A DNA stretch of 64,000 nucleotides from Caprimulgus europaeus (GCA_907165065.1 OU015523.1:25385834-25449833); one strand, 5' to 3'. Positions 50,560-63,228 are shown, counted from the first letter of the stretch. Notes: generated by a model not told the origin, from the letters alone. Made by a program: numbers and translations.

Positions 50560-53500
50560 GTAATCCAGTTGGAATAGTCGGAGGAGCCTTAGGGCTGCTC
50601 CAAGTTCATCTGACTGAATTTCTTTGTTGAAAGTATTCCTCAGGCTTTTCACACAGACCTGCATCCCAGGAGGACTAAATGTTTTGGTCATGCTTATTAT
50701 CTCACCTAGTCCCTCTGAGACATCTGAGTGCCTGCAGGAAGGGGCTTTGCAGTGGGTGGTGAGAAGCCCTCATAAAGCCATATGATGCTGCAGCAGCATG
50801 CAGACTGTCTGGAAAGGCTGAACAGCAACTTCTGTGTTTTATATTTTCAGGTTTATAGTTAAATATTAATAAAATGACTGGACTGAAAAGTAAAAAAAAA
50901 AGGGAAATATCATTTGCTGGTGTGCTCCAGTGAAACGAAGAATACTGAAATCAGAGCATATGTTTTCCCTCTTCTTAAAGACTGTAGATTATTACAGACA
51001 GACTTTATTTTGGTCTATAATTTTGTTTTTCTACTTCTGACAGTGCCAAACAGCATTTTGTGTATAGTTCAAACAGCAATCAAGAATGTTATGTTATCAA
51101 GCCACAACGCTGTGACCTTTGGATTTAAAGTGAATACTGTAGCTACTTGGAGCCAACACATATATTAAATTCTAAGGTTGGAGGAAGGGTGAAAAACAGA
51201 GGACGTGTTTTTTAAGATGTCTTGCAACCCTGAAGCTCAGTTCTTCATTTCTCCTCAAGATTTATTGATTTTGGTGCATGACTACAGATTTTAAAGTGAT
51301 GTTATATCAAGGGCATTGCACTTATTTTGGTCAACAGCCAGACAGTTAAATTTCTAAACAGCTGTCTGGAACTGGATGAACACATGGACTCAACATGTCT
51401 TAAAATACAGAAATAATAATGATTTTAATGCTGTTTCTTCCAGTATAGGTATGGTGTAGATAAACAATTTTTTTTTTTTTTACAAACATAAGGGAGAAAG
51501 AGAGAGACTGTGAATGAAGCACATTTGTAAAAGAGAATAGTAAGTCCCACCTCCAAGATAATTAAATGCTTCAATTTATTAATTAATTTCCTTCCCAGGA
51601 GAATCCCTAACAATGTTGGAGAGCTTTCATACAAAATGACTAATCATTTTTTTTTTTAAGTAAACAAAAACCCATAGTGAAATTAATCTGATTCCTAAAT
51701 ATGCTGTAGCCTTCCATGCTCTTAGCATCTATTTTTGTCAGCCTCTTTTCATTTTATACTAAAAAAAAAAAAATACCATCCATGTTTCTTTGTCTCCTAA
51801 AACACATTGCATTAATTGCATTAGGTGGAGGCTAGATATCACATTAGGTTAGATAAATGGCATTCTTTTTTTCTGTTGTCCTCCTTGGAAGCAATATATC
51901 TGGGAAGAACTATTTGCATCATTATGTAGCCTCCAGTTCTTAAGATCCTAATAGTATTAAAGGTGAGTGATGCACTGAAAATTTCAAGCTATGAGAAAAC
52001 AATGAAAAATCAAAAGGGAACAGAGATAAGTACACTTTTCCACATTGAGTAAGTAGCCAAATACCAGGTGCACAAGTACTGTATTAAAGGTAGACTGGAA
52101 TGGGGTTTGACCTAAGAAGCTCGAGAAAGTTATTGAATAAATATTTTTGGTGACAGGATGGGTATATACAGTCGGTATCTCTCTAACTCTTGCTATCTAT
52201 GTTGTGCCAGCATAATAATTTGCAGAAAGGATAGGATAGATTGAACTGTATTTCAGATAGATTAGTTTCTCATTACTTACTTCTGTCTACTAGTACTAAC
52301 ATTTGCCACAGAATAATCTAAAAGGTAATACATGAAAGAATTCATAGATGGAAAAAAGGGAGATTGCTTAAACAATAGTCCAAGAACCACAAAAAAAATC
52401 GTGTTAGTAAAAGCTTTACAGATTCCCATACTGACACTTCTAATTTGAAATAGAGAAGAAGCAGTGTTAAAATTAAAAGAAAAAAAAACAAAACCAAAAC
52501 TACCAAAAATTTCAAATTAAATCCATTCTTATGAGTATGGCTGACTGCATGTCTCTGTGAAGCTTGATAGCCATCAAATCTGTTACACACAGACATGTCT
52601 GAAGAGTAAAGCCAAGGTTTTCCCCTTTATAGCAATATAACCAAAATGCTTCTTGTTCTCACTGTAGTGAATACATAGAGAGGCACCTCTCAAAGGCTGA
52701 TTTTGAAGACCTAAGGTTTAAATCACCACCTGTAGCTATTTATTAGAAGGCACATATTTAAAAGTTTGTATTTTGTAGTCATTCACAAAATTCACTAGAC
52801 TTTGACACTGTTCCTCATTTACATACAATGTTCAAACCAAACCAGGTAATTCCAGACTACAAGTCTATTCCTGTTCATGATGATAGCAAAAATGCCCTGA
52901 GGACCATTTGTTATCCTTTTTTCCCCAAGTGCAGTTCATTGATTTGAACACCATACAGTACTGAACGGTAATAGGCCTACAAAGAGAGCCAAGGTCATAG
53001 AAATTATTGTAAGTATAGCAGCAAAGTTTAGAAAGCTAATTCATCTTTCTGGCTTAAACATGTTTTTGAAGTATTCCTGTGTGGATCATAAGATCTTTTG
53101 TTGTGTATCCCTGTGCTGGCTGTTGAGAGCAGTCAACAAAAAACTGTTTCAGTTGGTGCCAATTGCAATAAGGGTTTTGGGAAACATGATTATTAATGAG
53201 TGTTCGTATGGGTCTGTGTGTAGATTCACTCCTTCTAAAGAGAAGATCAAATTTTCAGATGTGAAACGAGCTTTAGCCTGTATTCTTATCTGATTTTAGT
53301 TTAAGACTGAAATCTATGGATGTGAAACTTAGACGCCTGGAAATTAAAATACAGCTGTCTGTACTATAATCACAGAACTGTATAGAGAAATATTTTCATT
53401 AATTCCTGATCTGCCTGTTTTGACAGCAGCTTAGTTGTCTGATAACACAACGAGACAAATTAAATCCTGCTTCAGGCAGTACACAGACCACATTACTCAA

Positions 53501-53615
53501 AAAGAGAAATTAAAAACTGTTGAACATCTGTTATTACTGTGAATTTAATCTGTAGAACAACTTCATTATTTTACTTCACATATTTAACTTTATTATTGAG
53601 GAAAAGGGGAACAAC
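50560..53615. other. Unique AT-rich DNA
   Basis: No gene recognised; T-runs at about 51468-51481 and 51647-51657. Nothing else seen. Confidence 0.5.
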
Positions 53616-53775
53616 TTTGTGGTTAGAACACTGTTTTTTGAGGAAAAAAATCTGTTATTTATTCCCCTATTTGCCATTGATTCCTGAGTGACTTTATACA
53701 AATAAATTAGTCTCTTTGTACCTTAGCTATACCATCAGTAAAATGTGAATATTACTACTGCACATATCACTAGGA
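53616..53775 (+). mobile_element. MIR: MIR-type ancient SINE
   Basis: The order of landmarks matches a MIR element: TGTGGTTAGAACACTG (head), a diverged middle, GCCATTGATTCCTGAGTGAC (core), TTAGTCTCTTTGTACCTTAG and then CATCAGTAAAATGTGAATAT (the conserved '...ctgtaaaatggggataat' tail derived from L2). The match runs through nearly the whole length of the family. MIR is an old amniote/mammal-era SINE, so this is the oldest dated insertion type in the window. Confidence 0.8.
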
Positions 53776-54551
53776 GCTAGGCATATTAATTAGTTTCAAA
53801 TTTGCCTTATCTGGAAATGGCACAATCTACTTCCCCTTTCTGAAAAGGACTTTGAGACTAATGAATTAAGAGTACCATATATGGAGACAAGCATTATTAG
53901 GTTTATGATGATAGAGAGAATAGTTATATAAGAACTTTCAAATGTGACAGAAATTATATAATATATTTCACTGACTTGGATATTTAAGCACAAACTTACT
54001 TTAAGTAATTCAAATAATACAAAATGGCTTACCTTTATTGAATATTTTCAACATGGATTATCATCATGTTAATTGATGAGGCACCAGAACATAATTTCTG
54101 CAGTACTGAAGGTGATCTACCTTTCTGGATAAATGATATTTGTAATGAAAACTATTAGTGGCACAATGCAAAGAAATTTAACATACCTCTTGAGACTTCT
54201 GCTTTGTTGATTACCCCGTAAACACAGAGTTGGTTGTCTGCAGTCTTGATCACACAAAGCTCTGATGGTGAGAGACTCATTGAGGAACACAGCTTATTAG
54301 CATGGGTATAGCACTACAGTAGTGCTCTATATTGCTTTCAGAGGTTGCTCAGTTGTGTTTATACAGTGCTTTGCCAAGCTGAGTTGATATATCATTTAAA
54401 GCTAGCACTAGTTGCAGCATTTCTGCACCATCTATCATTGCATGTTGTGGACAAGTAACCAAAGAACTCCATGAGAAGGAGGAGCAAGGAAATGCAGTTG
54501 CACTGAGATGAAAATTAAGAATCATTTTTGAACTGAGACCACATGGAATCT
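53776..54551. other. Unique DNA before the LTR
   Basis: Nothing recognised. The last five bases before the LTR (AATCT, 54547-54551) are the left copy of its target-site duplication. Confidence 0.55.
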
Positions 54552-55695
54552 TGTATTGGGTTTGTGTGGCAAGGTTTTGGTAGCAGCGGGGGGGACACGG
54601 GGTGGCTTCTGTGAGAGAAGCTGCCAGAAGCTTCCCCCATGTCCGACCCGACACAGCCAATGCCAGCCGGCTACAAGAACGGACCCGCCGCTGGCCAAGG
54701 CCGAGCCAATCAGTGACGCCTCTGTGATAACATAATTAAGAAAAAAAAAAGGAAGAGAGGGAAAAAAAAAAAGCTGCACACTTTGCAGTTGGAGAGAGGA
54801 GTGAGAAGATGTAAGAGAAAACAACTCTGCAGACACCAAGGTCAGTGAAGAAGGAGGGGGAGGAGGTGCTCCAGGCGCCGGAGCAGAGATTCCCCCGCAG
54901 CCTGTGGTGCAGACCAGGGTGAAGCAGGCTGTCCCCCTGCAGCCCCTGGAGGTCCATGGTGGAGCAGATGACCACCTGTAGCCCGTGGAGGACCCCACAA
55001 TGGAGCAGGTGGATGCCCGAAGGAGGCTGTGACCCTGTGGGAAGTGCACGCTGGAGGAGGTTCCTGTCAGGACCTGTAGCCCATGGAGAGAGGAGCCCAT
55101 GCCAGAGCAGGTTTGTTAACAGGACTTGTGACCCTGTGGGGGACCCACGCTGGAGCAGTCCCTTCCTGAAGGACTGCACACCATGGAAAAGACCCATGCT
55201 AAAGCAGTTCGTGAAGAACTGTCAGTCATGGGAAGGACTCACGTTGGAGAAGTTTGTGGAGGACTGTATCCCATGAGAGGGACCCCATGCTGGTGCAGGG
55301 GAAGGAGTCCTCCCCCTGAGGAGGAAGAAGCAGCAGAAACAACATGTGATGAACTGACCTCAACCCCATTCCCTGTTCCCCTGTGCCTCTGTGGGGAGGA
55401 GGTGGAAAATCGGGAAAGAGATTAAGCCTGGGAAGAAGGGAGGGGTGGGGGAGGTGTTTTAAGATTTGGTTTTACTTCTCATTCTTCTCTGATTTTGATT
55501 GGTAATGAAATAAATTTGTTTTTTCCCTCAAGTTGAGTCTGTTTTGACTGTGCCAGTAATTAGTGAGTGATCTCTGTCCTTATCTCCACCCATGGCCTTT
55601 CATTACATTTTTCTCCCCCAGCTCATTTGAGGAGGGGGAGTGATAGAGTGGGCTTTGGTGGGCATCTGGCCTCTAGCCAGGGTCAACCCACCACA
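54552..55695 (+). mobile_element. Solo LTR, 1144 bp, exact 5-bp target-site duplication
   Basis: Begins TGTATTGGGTTTGTGTGGC and ends GGTCAACCCACCACA, so TG...CA with short inverted terminal similarity (TGT...GGGTT against AACCCACCACA). The flanks are AATCT (54547-54551) and AATCT (55696-55700), an exact 5-bp duplication that fixes both ends. Five bases fit ERVL-type or some class I integrases. AATAAA at 55509-55514 gives plus orientation. It is GC-richer than the surroundings and contains an imperfect tandem array. No retroviral genes flank it, hence a solo LTR. I recall similar LTRs as common in Neoaves; not checked. Confidence 0.9.
54890..55300 (+). repeat. Imperfect tandem array (about 46-bp period) inside the LTR
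   Basis: A word like ACCCACGCTGGAGCAG recurs ending near 54967, 55007, 55053, 55113, 55159, 55208, 55251 and 55299, spaced about 40-60 bases. Each is accompanied by GACC/GACTG...CCCATGG/CCCGTGG words. Unit-to-unit identity is moderate. Several open frames on both strands (for example 54522-55100 minus, 192 codons; 54956-55276 plus, 106 codons) arise from this stop-poor repeat and are not considered genes. Confidence 0.8.
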
Positions 55696-55700
55696 AATCT

Positions 55701-58055
55701 TTTAATGGCTAATTCAAGTCATTAAACACCAGCCCCACCATACACATACTGCATACAAATATACTGCTTTATTGCTATGTTTCCTCTGAGTACAAACTTG
55801 GGCTAGAGCTGAGCAGCACACTTCAGACAATTCTCACAGAGGTAAAGTGCACTCTTTCAGTGCAGTTAAATGGAGTTAAACTATGACTTTAGTTTAGAAA
55901 ATATTTAGCCACATTTTGTAGCAGAGAATTATTGAAGAAGATAACTAGCCTACCCATAGGTACCAACCAGAAAATGAAATTATTTGACACAAAAAAAAAA
56001 AAAAAAGAAGAAAGAGAAGCATTCCAGAGATGTAAAGGGAAACAACCAGCAACCAAGACATAAATATGAAAGACAGAAAAAATAAAACTTAAACTTAGGA
56101 AAAGGTATGAAAATAATAATGTTGAATTATAGAGGGTACATGAAGAGAGGGTAAGTTTTCAGTCTTGACGGAGAGTACAAATTTGATGCTCCAGATCTTC
56201 TAATTGGATTCTTGAATGCATTCGTCTGAATTAGCTGGATATGATTAAATCCAGCTATGTTTCCACTCTGTATTACATATGGTATAGACATGCTAACAAA
56301 ACAATGTAAATGCCAATAAATGGAATCTGGTTTCGAAGATAGAAACACTGATGCCTTGCAAGAAGCAAAGACCATGACTTAATTAGAATCCCAGCAAACA
56401 GGCATAAATCTGGGCAGTGAAAAATACAATAACGATCCATAGCATTTTATGTGTCATATAAAGAAAGGGAAAGCTATAAATGACATTGCAAAATAGCAAA
56501 TACAGATATTCATAGGCTAGGCTACTTTCTATTCCATATATTTGCTGTTATATCACTAACACACAGAAGTCCAAATGCAACCAGTAGAAAGACTGCTGTA
56601 GATATCTACAAAATGAGATTTGGCCTTTCAAAAGGGAATAGATGACTTCCAAGAGAAATGGTCTTTCATAAATCTTGAGGATAGATTCTGAAATATTTAT
56701 CTGAGTAAAATAAAATTGACATCAATCTGATTTCCTATGTAGTTTACCTTAATAGATACATACCCTCTTTCTCAAAATACTGCTACAACTCTGCAGAATA
56801 TTATATAGGACTTCATAATGAACAATGTCATCAGATGGAGAACACAAGACCACATGGGATAACATTTTGGAACAAATCATCTGTAAAGGATGGATGAAGC
56901 ATTATGGTGAGTCTCCAGTGTTCGTAAGATTTAATACTACTTTCAGAAAGAACAGGATATCTACAATGAACTCCTTGTTTTGAATGAATTACCCACCCTT
57001 CTGAAGCCTTTTCTGTTTTTTCAAAATACAGACATGAATCAAAGTCTGGAGGTGTAAGAGAGAACTGTTAACTCTTTTTTCCTTCCTCTCCCCCAAACTC
57101 CAATCTCCCTTTTCTTTGTTGTGATTCTCAGAACTTCATTGTCCCTAAAGAAATTTCTGTATTAACAGATCATTTGACAATAAATGATGACATAACAATC
57201 TTACTTCTTTGTTTGCCATCTCAGTCACTCGCAAGCAGAGCTAAATTACATCCTCTGCCTCAAAAACACTCGGATGCCTTCCATTCCTCCATTCCCGTTG
57301 AATAAAATAAAATGCTTCCTGGGCAGTGAAAAAAAAAATAGTAGATTTAAGCATTTCTATAAACACCTTTATTATCTGAACTATATAACAATTAGTTTTC
57401 ACCAAATTTTCCTAAATCTCTATGTTCTCTGTGAAAATGTTTTTCCATGTAAAATTAAAACGGTCAACACTTTTCAATGTCTACACTTACTATTTTTCTC
57501 TTTATGAGCTTTTAAGGTGTCTGGCAATTATTTGACCATTCCTAAGAGTGATAGCTGACCTGAAATAAGATAGGAGGGGAAGGAACAACAGTTTCAGGAA
57601 AACTTAAAAGCTTTCCCAGGTTAATTCCTGATATATTAGTTGATAAATTACCAAAACCTGCTACAACAAGAAGACAGAGGTGCAGAAAAGCATTTTTTAT
57701 GCTACATAATGTTAGACTGAGTCAGAGTCTAGACTTTGTCCATGGATTCTTGACCATGCAAAGTCCCCGGTGTCTCACTTATCCACATCTGTTCTGAAGC
57801 TAACTTTCTGTCTCCTCTTGTACTCTTTATATCATACAAGACCATTTGAACCTAATCCTTTTTTTTTAATCCCAATGTCCTCACCACTGTGTTATAACAC
57901 TGACTTCTCCATTGGTGGCTAATGTAGCACACCTGCACCAGACATGCTAACTCTGATGCGAAGTTGGCCTTGGGCATCTCTCATTAAAGTGGTGACCAGT
58001 AATAGCTTAATATCATCAAATCTTTATAGATGTGGTAGTAAAGCTTTTCCTTTTT
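55701..58055. other. Unique AT-rich DNA, one A16 run
   Basis: A16 at 55991-56006 followed by GAAGAAAGAGAAG. No gene or transposon recognised. Confidence 0.5.
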
Positions 58056-58083
58056 AAAAAAACCAAACCAAACCAAACCAAAA
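58056..58083 (+). repeat. (AAACC)n simple repeat
   Basis: About five AACCA units following an A-run. Confidence 0.85.
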
Positions 58084-58506
58084 CACCCTAAAGAGACAGT
58101 AGTGCTGGTGCTATCTATATACATAGTTACATTTACTGACAACTTTTAAGAGGAGTTGCTTGTTAGCCATGCTAATTTATTTTCTGTGAAGACCTTTGCA
58201 CAATAGTGAATAGGAAAGCAGCACAGACACAGAAGCCATGATCTCTGCTTTTGTAGGCTTTCCGAAACCAATCAGGAAGACTGCAATCATTGGTTCTTTG
58301 TATTCCTTCTCTCATGTGATTCAAAATGATGCCCATAATTTGCAAACACAGTGTATAGCAATTGACTAACTAAGATGGCCTGTTCCTTCAGCATATGCTC
58401 CTTTGGGGGCAGTGCATAGTGACAGTAGCTAGAGTAGACCAGTTGTTAGCCTACTGACATTAGGAACTGTTTCTCCCACTCTTGATACTGTGGCAGGAAC
58501 CAGTAA
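58084..58506. other. Unique non-coding DNA
   Basis: Nothing recognised up to the CR1 tail. Confidence 0.55.
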
Positions 58507-58926
58507 TCGTAGAATCATAGAATGGTTTGGGTTGGAAGGGACCTTAAAGATCATCTAGTTCCAACCCTTCTGCCATGAGCAAGGACACCTTCCACTAGAC
58601 CAGGTTGCTCAAAGCCTCATCCAGCTTGGCCTTAAACACTTCCAGGGAGGGGACATCCACAACTTCCTTGGACAACCTGTTCCAGTGTCTCACCACCCTC
58701 ACAGTGAAGAATTTCTTCCTAATATCTAATCTAAACCTACCTTCTTTCAGCTTAAAGCCATTTCTCCTTGTCCTGTCATTAACTGACCTTATGAAAAGTC
58801 CTTCCCCAGCTTCCTTGTATGCCCCTTCAGGTACTGGGAGGCCACTATAAGGTCTCCCCAGAACCTTCTCTTCTCCAGGCTGAACAGCCCCAACTCTTTC
58901 AGCCTTTGCTCATAGGAGAGGTGCTA
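58507..58926 (-). mobile_element. CR1: CR1 LINE 3' fragment, 5'-truncated
   Basis: The plus strand begins ATCGTAGAATCATAGAATGG (reverse complement of the tail), then GGAAGGGACCTTAAAGATCATC and CCACTAGACCAGGTTGCTC. The reverse-strand coding region reaches GLEHLSYE-like sequence, ending at CATAGGAGAGGTGCTAG (58911-58926). It is the closest match by eye to the plus-strand copy at 4953-5459, and the two end within the same part of ORF2. Plus-strand frames here are antisense shadows. Confidence 0.94.
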
Positions 58927-59138
58927 GTGAGAGCTAGTAAGTGTGTTGGAAGGATAAAGAGGACTCTCAAGGTGTACAAGAGGGACTGTAGCTATGACTG
59001 ACTGAATCTACCGAGGCATGCACACACCCTGGAGTTTTTGTGGAAGCAGGTTCTGGCTAAGAGATGTACCTGTGTGCTGTTTGCATATGCATGAATTAGC
59101 AAAGACCTACCTTGTACTCATATTTCATGTACTCATTG

Positions 59139-59158
59139 AAATAAATAAATAAATAAAT
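59139..59158 (+). repeat. (AAAT)n short microsatellite
   Basis: Five AAAT units. Confidence 0.85.
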
Positions 59159-60557
59159 TGTTAAAGTACAACATTTTCTAGGACCTGGGGCAATTTCTGA
59201 GACAGTTTTTTTTTCTGACACAATATAAAATTGGCCTGCTATCAAATGACTAGCTGTGGTAACTGTCAGGGGGCCAAGTATGGCCAGTTTTTTCTATACA
59301 CTGGAAAAGTGACTGTACACCTTAGAAAAATAATGTTTATGCAGTTAAATATTTTTCTCTCTACCTGAAGTATTAATCTTTCTTACTTTGATTCTTCAGG
59401 AGTGATAAAGTACAACTCTAGTGACTGGCTTCTACTCTTGAGCTTATGTTGTACTATCTTGATACTGAAGCTTTGAGTCTTCTTCGCTATTGCATATGTC
59501 CAGGAACGATTTAGGCTGACCTCCATCTATGACTGAAGCCCTATAAATATTTCACTGGACAGTAAACTTTTCCCTTTTCTTCTTAACTGTAGTATTTAAC
59601 TAAAATGCATTAGCAAAACATGTTGAAATTCTTGATGTACACTGTTGTTTATTCCCAAATAGTTAAGATCATAGCTTTTGAAGTAAATATTATGGAAACT
59701 TTTCTGGCCATCCATTAAGGAGGTGAAGATGAGTAAAGAAATACCAGCTAACTGATACTATGGGTTAAATTTGAAATACAAGAGTGAGTTATTCCCTTTT
59801 AGAGAAACCTATTGTACAAACACGTAAGAGGAAATTAATGGTGATGACATTAAATTTCACCTCATGGGAAAACAACCCCTATAAAATGTCAATATAAATT
59901 CTTTCTGACGTAGATTCCATGCATATCTTACTGTTCAGTGGTTGCAGTATCAAAGCTACAGAATCAGTTTGCTTCCATGAAAATTTTTTGCAGATCTATG
60001 AAACCACTTCTTCTTCCCTAAAATGGAAGCATATTACTATAACAGAAAATCCTTTTTGGAAGCATAGACATTTTTTGTGTATTTGTTCAACTTCTTAGTA
60101 GTTCTGATTAAGTATTGCTACTCATTGTATGTCACAGTATATAATAAGAAATTCCTCCCTCAGATTTCCCTTTCTGCACACCCTTCTCTGAATCTAATCT
60201 GTTTTAACATAATTAACTCCAAAAGAGATTCAGTACAGCCACAAGTTATATAAAGTAGCGCTTGATTGTTAAAAAGGATGACAGACGAGACCTGATGCAT
60301 GTGCTTCCAAGCAGTGACTCTACATAAAATCTTCTATAATTACAATAAAAAGGGGTGTATAATCCATAGCTATCTATCACTCAAAAAAATTTTTAGCTGT
60401 GGCATCAACTTAAAATTACAATAAGCACTCTTTTCAATCCCATGCAATATATTTAGTATTCTACATGAAACAGAAAAGAAGCATTTGGGCACTTCCAAAA
60501 GATAAATAAGTTACCCCAGTTGAATGTTCAAAGAATAGCACTGCCTCACAGAAAAAA

Positions 60558-60607
60558 TTAAATAAATAAATAAATAAATAAATATATATATAAAAAAATA
60601 AATATAT
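60558..60607 (+). repeat. (AAAT)n plus (AT)n microsatellite
   Basis: AAAT units followed by ATATATATATA and further A/T repeats. Confidence 0.88.
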
Positions 60608-61915
60608 TTTTCCCCTTTGCCAGATTGCTGCAGAATACATCTTTAACCATCCATCAAACTAAATACACACCATTTAGCATTTCTTCAAGTTATTCAGGGT
60701 GTTTCCAACTTGAACCCAGTTAACTGCAATTCACTTCTTGGAAAAGAGTTACTTTTTTGCCTAAAATGTCTTTGCCATGAATCACAGGTGGATATCCACA
60801 ACTATTTGTTTTGAAAGCAGAGAATGTTTGTCTACTGAGCTTTGTGTGAAGTAGTTCAAATAGTCTCTAATATGAGCTACTTGTAAGTTAATTTGCTACT
60901 GCAGGTCAGACCCCTAAATTACCATGCCTTTGCAGCTGTAGGAAACCTTATGTTCTTCAAGGTTGGCCAAAGAAATCAGTTTAAACATATAGCACTACTT
61001 ACTTGATGTTCTTTCTTCTTTTCCTCATTATATATTTTAAATATAAAGTTAAAGGCTTATTAAAAAGTTTGTAAGATGAGCGCCTGAATGCTTGCACACA
61101 TCTTTCATAATTATAAGCTAAATAAAATTCCTACTGAATGCCTTCAAATGAAAAAAAAAACAAAACATGGAGAGAAAAATCTCTGTAGGTAAGATAGGCA
61201 TGAGAAACATTACTGAGGTAGCAGACAGAAAAAAAACCCTCAATCAGCCCAAAGAAACTGATCTGTTTTTTTTTGAATCCATTAGAACTATTTTACTGAG
61301 GACATAGTTAATTTTGTCTTACTTGAAGTGTTAACATCAAGATATATTTCTGTAAGACGTGCTGTAGCTCATCCAATAGTTACGGGCTGAACATAATGTG
61401 GAGTTCATATGAAATAAGTTTATCAACTTTTCCTGTCAAAGGTCACACTCTTTGGCCTTCCTGGACTTAATAGTTCAGTGATTTTAAGTACAACTGTCTT
61501 TAAAAGGACACAAGTGTCTAAACTAAAATTTTAGTTGGTAGTTTTCAGAGCTTTCTACAGAACACACTTTTTGACAAAACCCTTATAGCCAAAAATTTGG
61601 GAATACTCTGGAGTTCACTTTACGATTCAGAAAGCTGATTTTATTATTAAGAAACCTAGAACCACCACGACCGAACTGCTGAGGAGCATTTGGATCATTT
61701 ATGATCATTGTTTATGGTCATTGCTTTGTTTTTTCTTAAAAGACCTATGAAGGGAAAAAAGTCTAAATCCATGCAACTGTCATAATTTTTCATAAACTTT
61801 GCTTGTATTTAAATACCCTGCTTTTGCACTCCTATCTATATGCAGGCAACTCATTTATCTTTTTGTGTCCATGGTTTTCATGAAACTATCCTGGAGAAAT
61901 CAAAGAGCAGTAGAA

Positions 61916-61935
61916 CCATAGTAGGCCATAGTAGG
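61916..61935 (+). repeat. 10-bp tandem duplication
   Basis: CCATAGTAGG at 61916-61925 repeated at 61926-61935. Confidence 0.9.
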
Positions 61936-62628
61936 ACTAGATTCTGTTGCCAAAAAAAAGGATAGTAATGGGTGTTACCCATTTCTAATTATCTTTTTCC
62001 CTACAAAAGGTTTGTCTCTCTCAGTACATTTATTTTTTTTCTCTGTCTTGCCAGAAATAAAAATAAATACACCTGGTATGGAAAAAACTTGTGTATAAAT
62101 ACAGGAAAAAGGGATACCCTTTGGCAGTTCATGAGGAAGGTCAGACTGAGGCTAAATAAATAGAGTACTTTTCTCTTCCACTCAAAATATGAATTCCTAA
62201 GTGTGTTATGCCTTAATCACATTAAAATGATTCTATATTAGTCCTTGAACACCCTAATTCCAGAAAGTCTAATTTCTCCTGGGGTTCTCACCAGTTCATG
62301 CAGCTGATCCACTATAAGTAAAAGCACCCTTGTAGGATGTTCATGCTATTTAGCTTTCAAAATTTGACTGTTTCCTTAATTACCAAACCAATGTGAATCA
62401 TAGCTTTTTAAAAGAAAAGTAATGTTTCCCTCCTCTTGATTGGAGCAGGGAGGAAGCAACCTTTTAAAATGTGAACTATAAGCACCTAAACATTATGAGA
62501 AAGGGAGAATAGTTTACAAATTCTTATTTTAGAAGTCTGTACTTTAAGCTGCTATTAGTGGGTGAGATCTGGATCATAATGTCTATGGTCAATGTCAGTG
62601 ATAACACTGAGTAGACTAAATCTTGTAC

Positions 62629-63228
62629 TGAATCTGGTTGGGATGGAGTTAACTTTCTTCATAGCAGGCTGTATGGTGCTTTGGTTTGGATTAGTGACAA
62701 AAACCGTGTGGTAACACACCAGTGTTTTGGCTATGACTGAGCAGTGCTTGCACAGCATCAAAGTTTTCCCTCTTTCCCACTTTGCTCCTGGAGTAAGTGG
62801 GCTGTAGGCTGAGAATGGGAAAAGAGGTTGGGAGCAGATACAGGCAGGGCAGCCCGTCTGAATTGACCAAAGAGCTGTTCCATACCATACGACATCATGC
62901 TCAGAAATAAAATCTCAAGGAAAGGAAGAGGCAGGGATGTTTGTGGCATAGATGTTTGTCTTCCCAAGTAACTGTTACATGTGCTGAGGCCCTGCTTTCC
63001 AGGAAGTGGCCAAACATTTGCCTGTCATTGAAAAAGAATGAATAAATTCCTCTTTGCTATGATTACGTTTTCAGCTTTTGCTTCCCTTATTAAACCATCT
63101 TTATCTTGACCCATGGGTTTCTTGCTTTTGGCATTCCAGTTCTGTCCATTTTTCCACTGAGGCATGGGTGATGAGTGAGTGAGCAGCTGTGTGGGTGCTT
63201 GGCTGCTGACCAGGGTCAACCAGCCACA
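62629..63228 (+). mobile_element. Solo LTR, 600 bp, ERVL-like
   Basis: Begins TGAATCTGGTTGGGATGGAG and ends CAGGGTCAACCAGCCACA, the TG...CA pattern with short inverted terminal similarity. Internal landmarks in order (TTTCTTCATAGCAG, GAGCAGTGCTTGCACAG, CCATACCATACGACATCATG, GTTTGTCTTCCCAAGTAAC, GCCCTGCTTTCCAGG, TTATTAAACCATCTTTATC) match an LTR I recall as widespread in Neoaves. The poly(A) signal is ATTAAA at 63089-63094; the expected TATA box has decayed. Flanks GTAC (62625-62628) and GTCC (63229-63232) give at best an imperfect duplication. No internal retroviral genes are adjacent, so it is solo. Confidence 0.85.

Larger units (their letters stand above)
58927..62628. other. Unique AT-rich DNA with AT simple repeats
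   Basis: Contains (AAAT)n at 59139-59158 and 60558-60607 and a 10-bp tandem word at 61916-61935. No gene recognised. Confidence 0.5.

Noticed and set aside
54522-55425. Long open frames on both strands (192, 153, 106 and 80 codons)
   Set aside because: They lie in the GC-rich tandem array of the LTR and follow its period; none resembles a retroviral or host protein.
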